From: Bacillota bacterium
GTDB taxonomy: Bacteria; Bacillota; Clostridia; Lachnospirales; Cellulosilyticaceae
Assembly (NCBI GenBank): GCA_023457875.1
Contig: JAEXBC010000224.1
Coordinates: 1 to 15,783 of the forward strand
Direction: 5' to 3'
DNA: 15,783 bases
Below, piece after piece: positions 14,992 through 15,783 of the stretch. The notes beneath the pieces are model-generated. The model did no database searches. It was not told the DNA's origin and saw nothing but the letters and a program-made list of their open reading frames with translations. The position numbers and the translations under genes are program-made. The first letter of the stretch is position 1; every line of letters starts with the position of its first letter.

Positions 14992-15783
14992 TTATCTATG
15001 TGTTTTCTTCTTTCTTCCTAAACATAGAAGTGTACCACCACTAACCATTACAAGAACGAATAACCATACGATTGGTGAATGATCTCCAGTCTTAGGAACT
15101 TCATCCTTTTGAGTATCTGTTGTAGTAGTCGCTTCCTCTGTTACAGCATAGGTGCTTGGAGCTGGTGGTGTGTCATTCTCATAGGTTGCTGTCAGGGTTA
15201 CTGCATTTGCTGGCATTGTAAATGTAGCTGTGGTACTTGTCTTGCTTCCACTTGTAAAGTTTAAGCTGTCTGCTCCTGTCCATTCCTTAAAATGCTGTCC
15301 ACTTGGAGCTGCATCGGCTGTGATTGTGACTGTTGCATTTTCTTCATAATTTCCATCACCTGTACCATTATTGACTGTTACTGCATAGGTGCTTGGAGCT
15401 GCATTCACATTTATCGAAATCGCTGTTCCTAATGCAGTGGCATAGTCTGTTAAATTACCAGTGTTCACATCTTCTGCAAATACATATAAACTGTAAGTTC
15501 CTACTGCCAACCCTGCTGGAATAGTTACCGTTGAACTTGTTGCTGTTGTATCAGAATTTACACTTCCATAATATAATACTGTTCCATAACTATCTGTCAG
15601 CATGGCAGATACCTGTGTAGCGTCCGTCAGAGTGGTTGCTGCACTATGGCTAATTATTAAATTTTCTGCCGAGTATCCTGCTGTCAGACTTGTCTTGCCA
15701 TTTGTTTTATTTGCACCAAGGGTGTTTTCTGTTCCCTCTAATGTCAGCTTCCATGTATTATTGCTCACATTACTGTCTCCAAC
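14992..15783 (-). CDS. Cell-wall-anchored InlB-repeat surface protein, partial (5' end outside window)
   Basis: The frame is open to the window edge. The apparent GTG start at 15768 is not a real start, since the sequence continues upstream in frame (VGDSN before VSNNTWKL) and no signal peptide is present. The C-terminal ~263 residues are seen. First comes a beta-rich region with TQVSAMLTDSYGTVLYYGSV and VGTYSLYVFAEDVNTG, as in the ends of large Firmicute surface proteins. Next is one divergent InlB B-repeat (YAVTVNNGTGDGNYEENATV to TFTMPANAVTLTATYEN). After that come a second, broken repeat start (APSTYAVTEEATTTT) and a sorting signal: VPKTG at 15085-15099, a hydrophobic helix and the RKKKTHR tail. 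It is probably secreted, then anchored by the adjacent sortase; adhesion is a guess. Confidence 0.88.
   Translation of the reverse strand, partial: VGDSNVSNNTWKLTLEGTENTLGANKTNGKTSLTAGYSAENLIISHSAATTLTDATQVSAMLTDSYGTVLYYGSVNSDTTATSSTVTIPAGLAVGTYSLYVFAEDVNTGNLTDYATALGTAISINVNAAPSTYAVTVNNGTGDGNYEENATVTITADAAPSGQHFKEWTGADSLNFTSGSKTSTTATFTMPANAVTLTATYENDTPPAPSTYAVTEEATTTTDTQKDEVPKTGDHSPIVWLFVLVMVSGGTLLCLGRKKKTHR
15138..15164 (-). repeat. 27-base repeat, copy 2 (broken InlB repeat start)
   Basis: Matches 15375-15401 at 26 of 27 bases. It encodes APSTYAVT, the opening of the InlB-type repeat, but here the reading continues directly into the Thr-rich spacer and sorting signal. Confidence 0.8.
15375..15401 (-). 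repeat. 27-base repeat, copy 1 (intact InlB repeat start)
   Basis: Encodes APSTYAVT at the head of the complete InlB B-repeat. The near-identity to the copy at 15138-15164 shows a recent tandem duplication or loss of repeat units. Confidence 0.8.

Overview
The window looks like chromosome from a low-GC, Gram-positive anaerobe of the class Clostridia. I infer a member of Lachnospirales, possibly near Cellulosilyticum. The grounds are AT-rich sequence, strong AGGAGG ribosome binding sites, TTG and GTG starts, and families common in these bacteria (YacL-type PIN-TRAM, DUF6512, DUF3892, class B sortase). The species call is an impression, not a demonstrated result.

Layout. (1) Bases 1-3884, minus strand: a five-gene operon read from one clear promoter (3914-3942). 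Its order is rnz (tRNA 3'-end maturation), a membrane-anchored unknown protein, tsaD (t6A tRNA modification), a YacL-like membrane PIN-TRAM protein, and a VanZ-like membrane protein cut by the window start. (2) Bases 3999-6396, plus strand: feoA and feoB, the ferrous iron importer. They have a textbook promoter and a leader palindrome, and the intergenic spacer can form competing hairpins; a 21-bp-stem bidirectional terminator closes the unit. (3) Bases 6462-8338: small accessory genes separated by terminators. These are a Cys-rich small protein with a TTG start, a truncated 34-codon GNAT acetyltransferase remnant, a DUF6512-like membrane protein, and a DUF3892-like protein. (4) Bases 8647-13408, plus strand: a four-gene, tightly coupled operon encoding an ABC-2 ATPase, a GldF-like permease, a GldG-like extracytoplasmic protein and a DUF4340 protein. 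It is a complete transport-type machine whose substrate is unknown outside gliding bacteria. (5) Bases 13409-15783: a more accessory-looking, GC-richer end. It holds a frameshifted DUF6061-like gene with its own promoter and terminator, then on the minus strand a large InlB-repeat surface protein (5' end outside the window) with a VPKTG cell-wall sorting signal and, three bases or so later, a class B sortase that presumably anchors it.

No tRNA, rRNA, insertion sequence or CRISPR array was recognised. The features most worth a second look are the alternative hairpins between feoA and feoB, the frameshift that a single-base correction repairs exactly, the Gld-like ABC operon, and the sortase/surface-protein pair.
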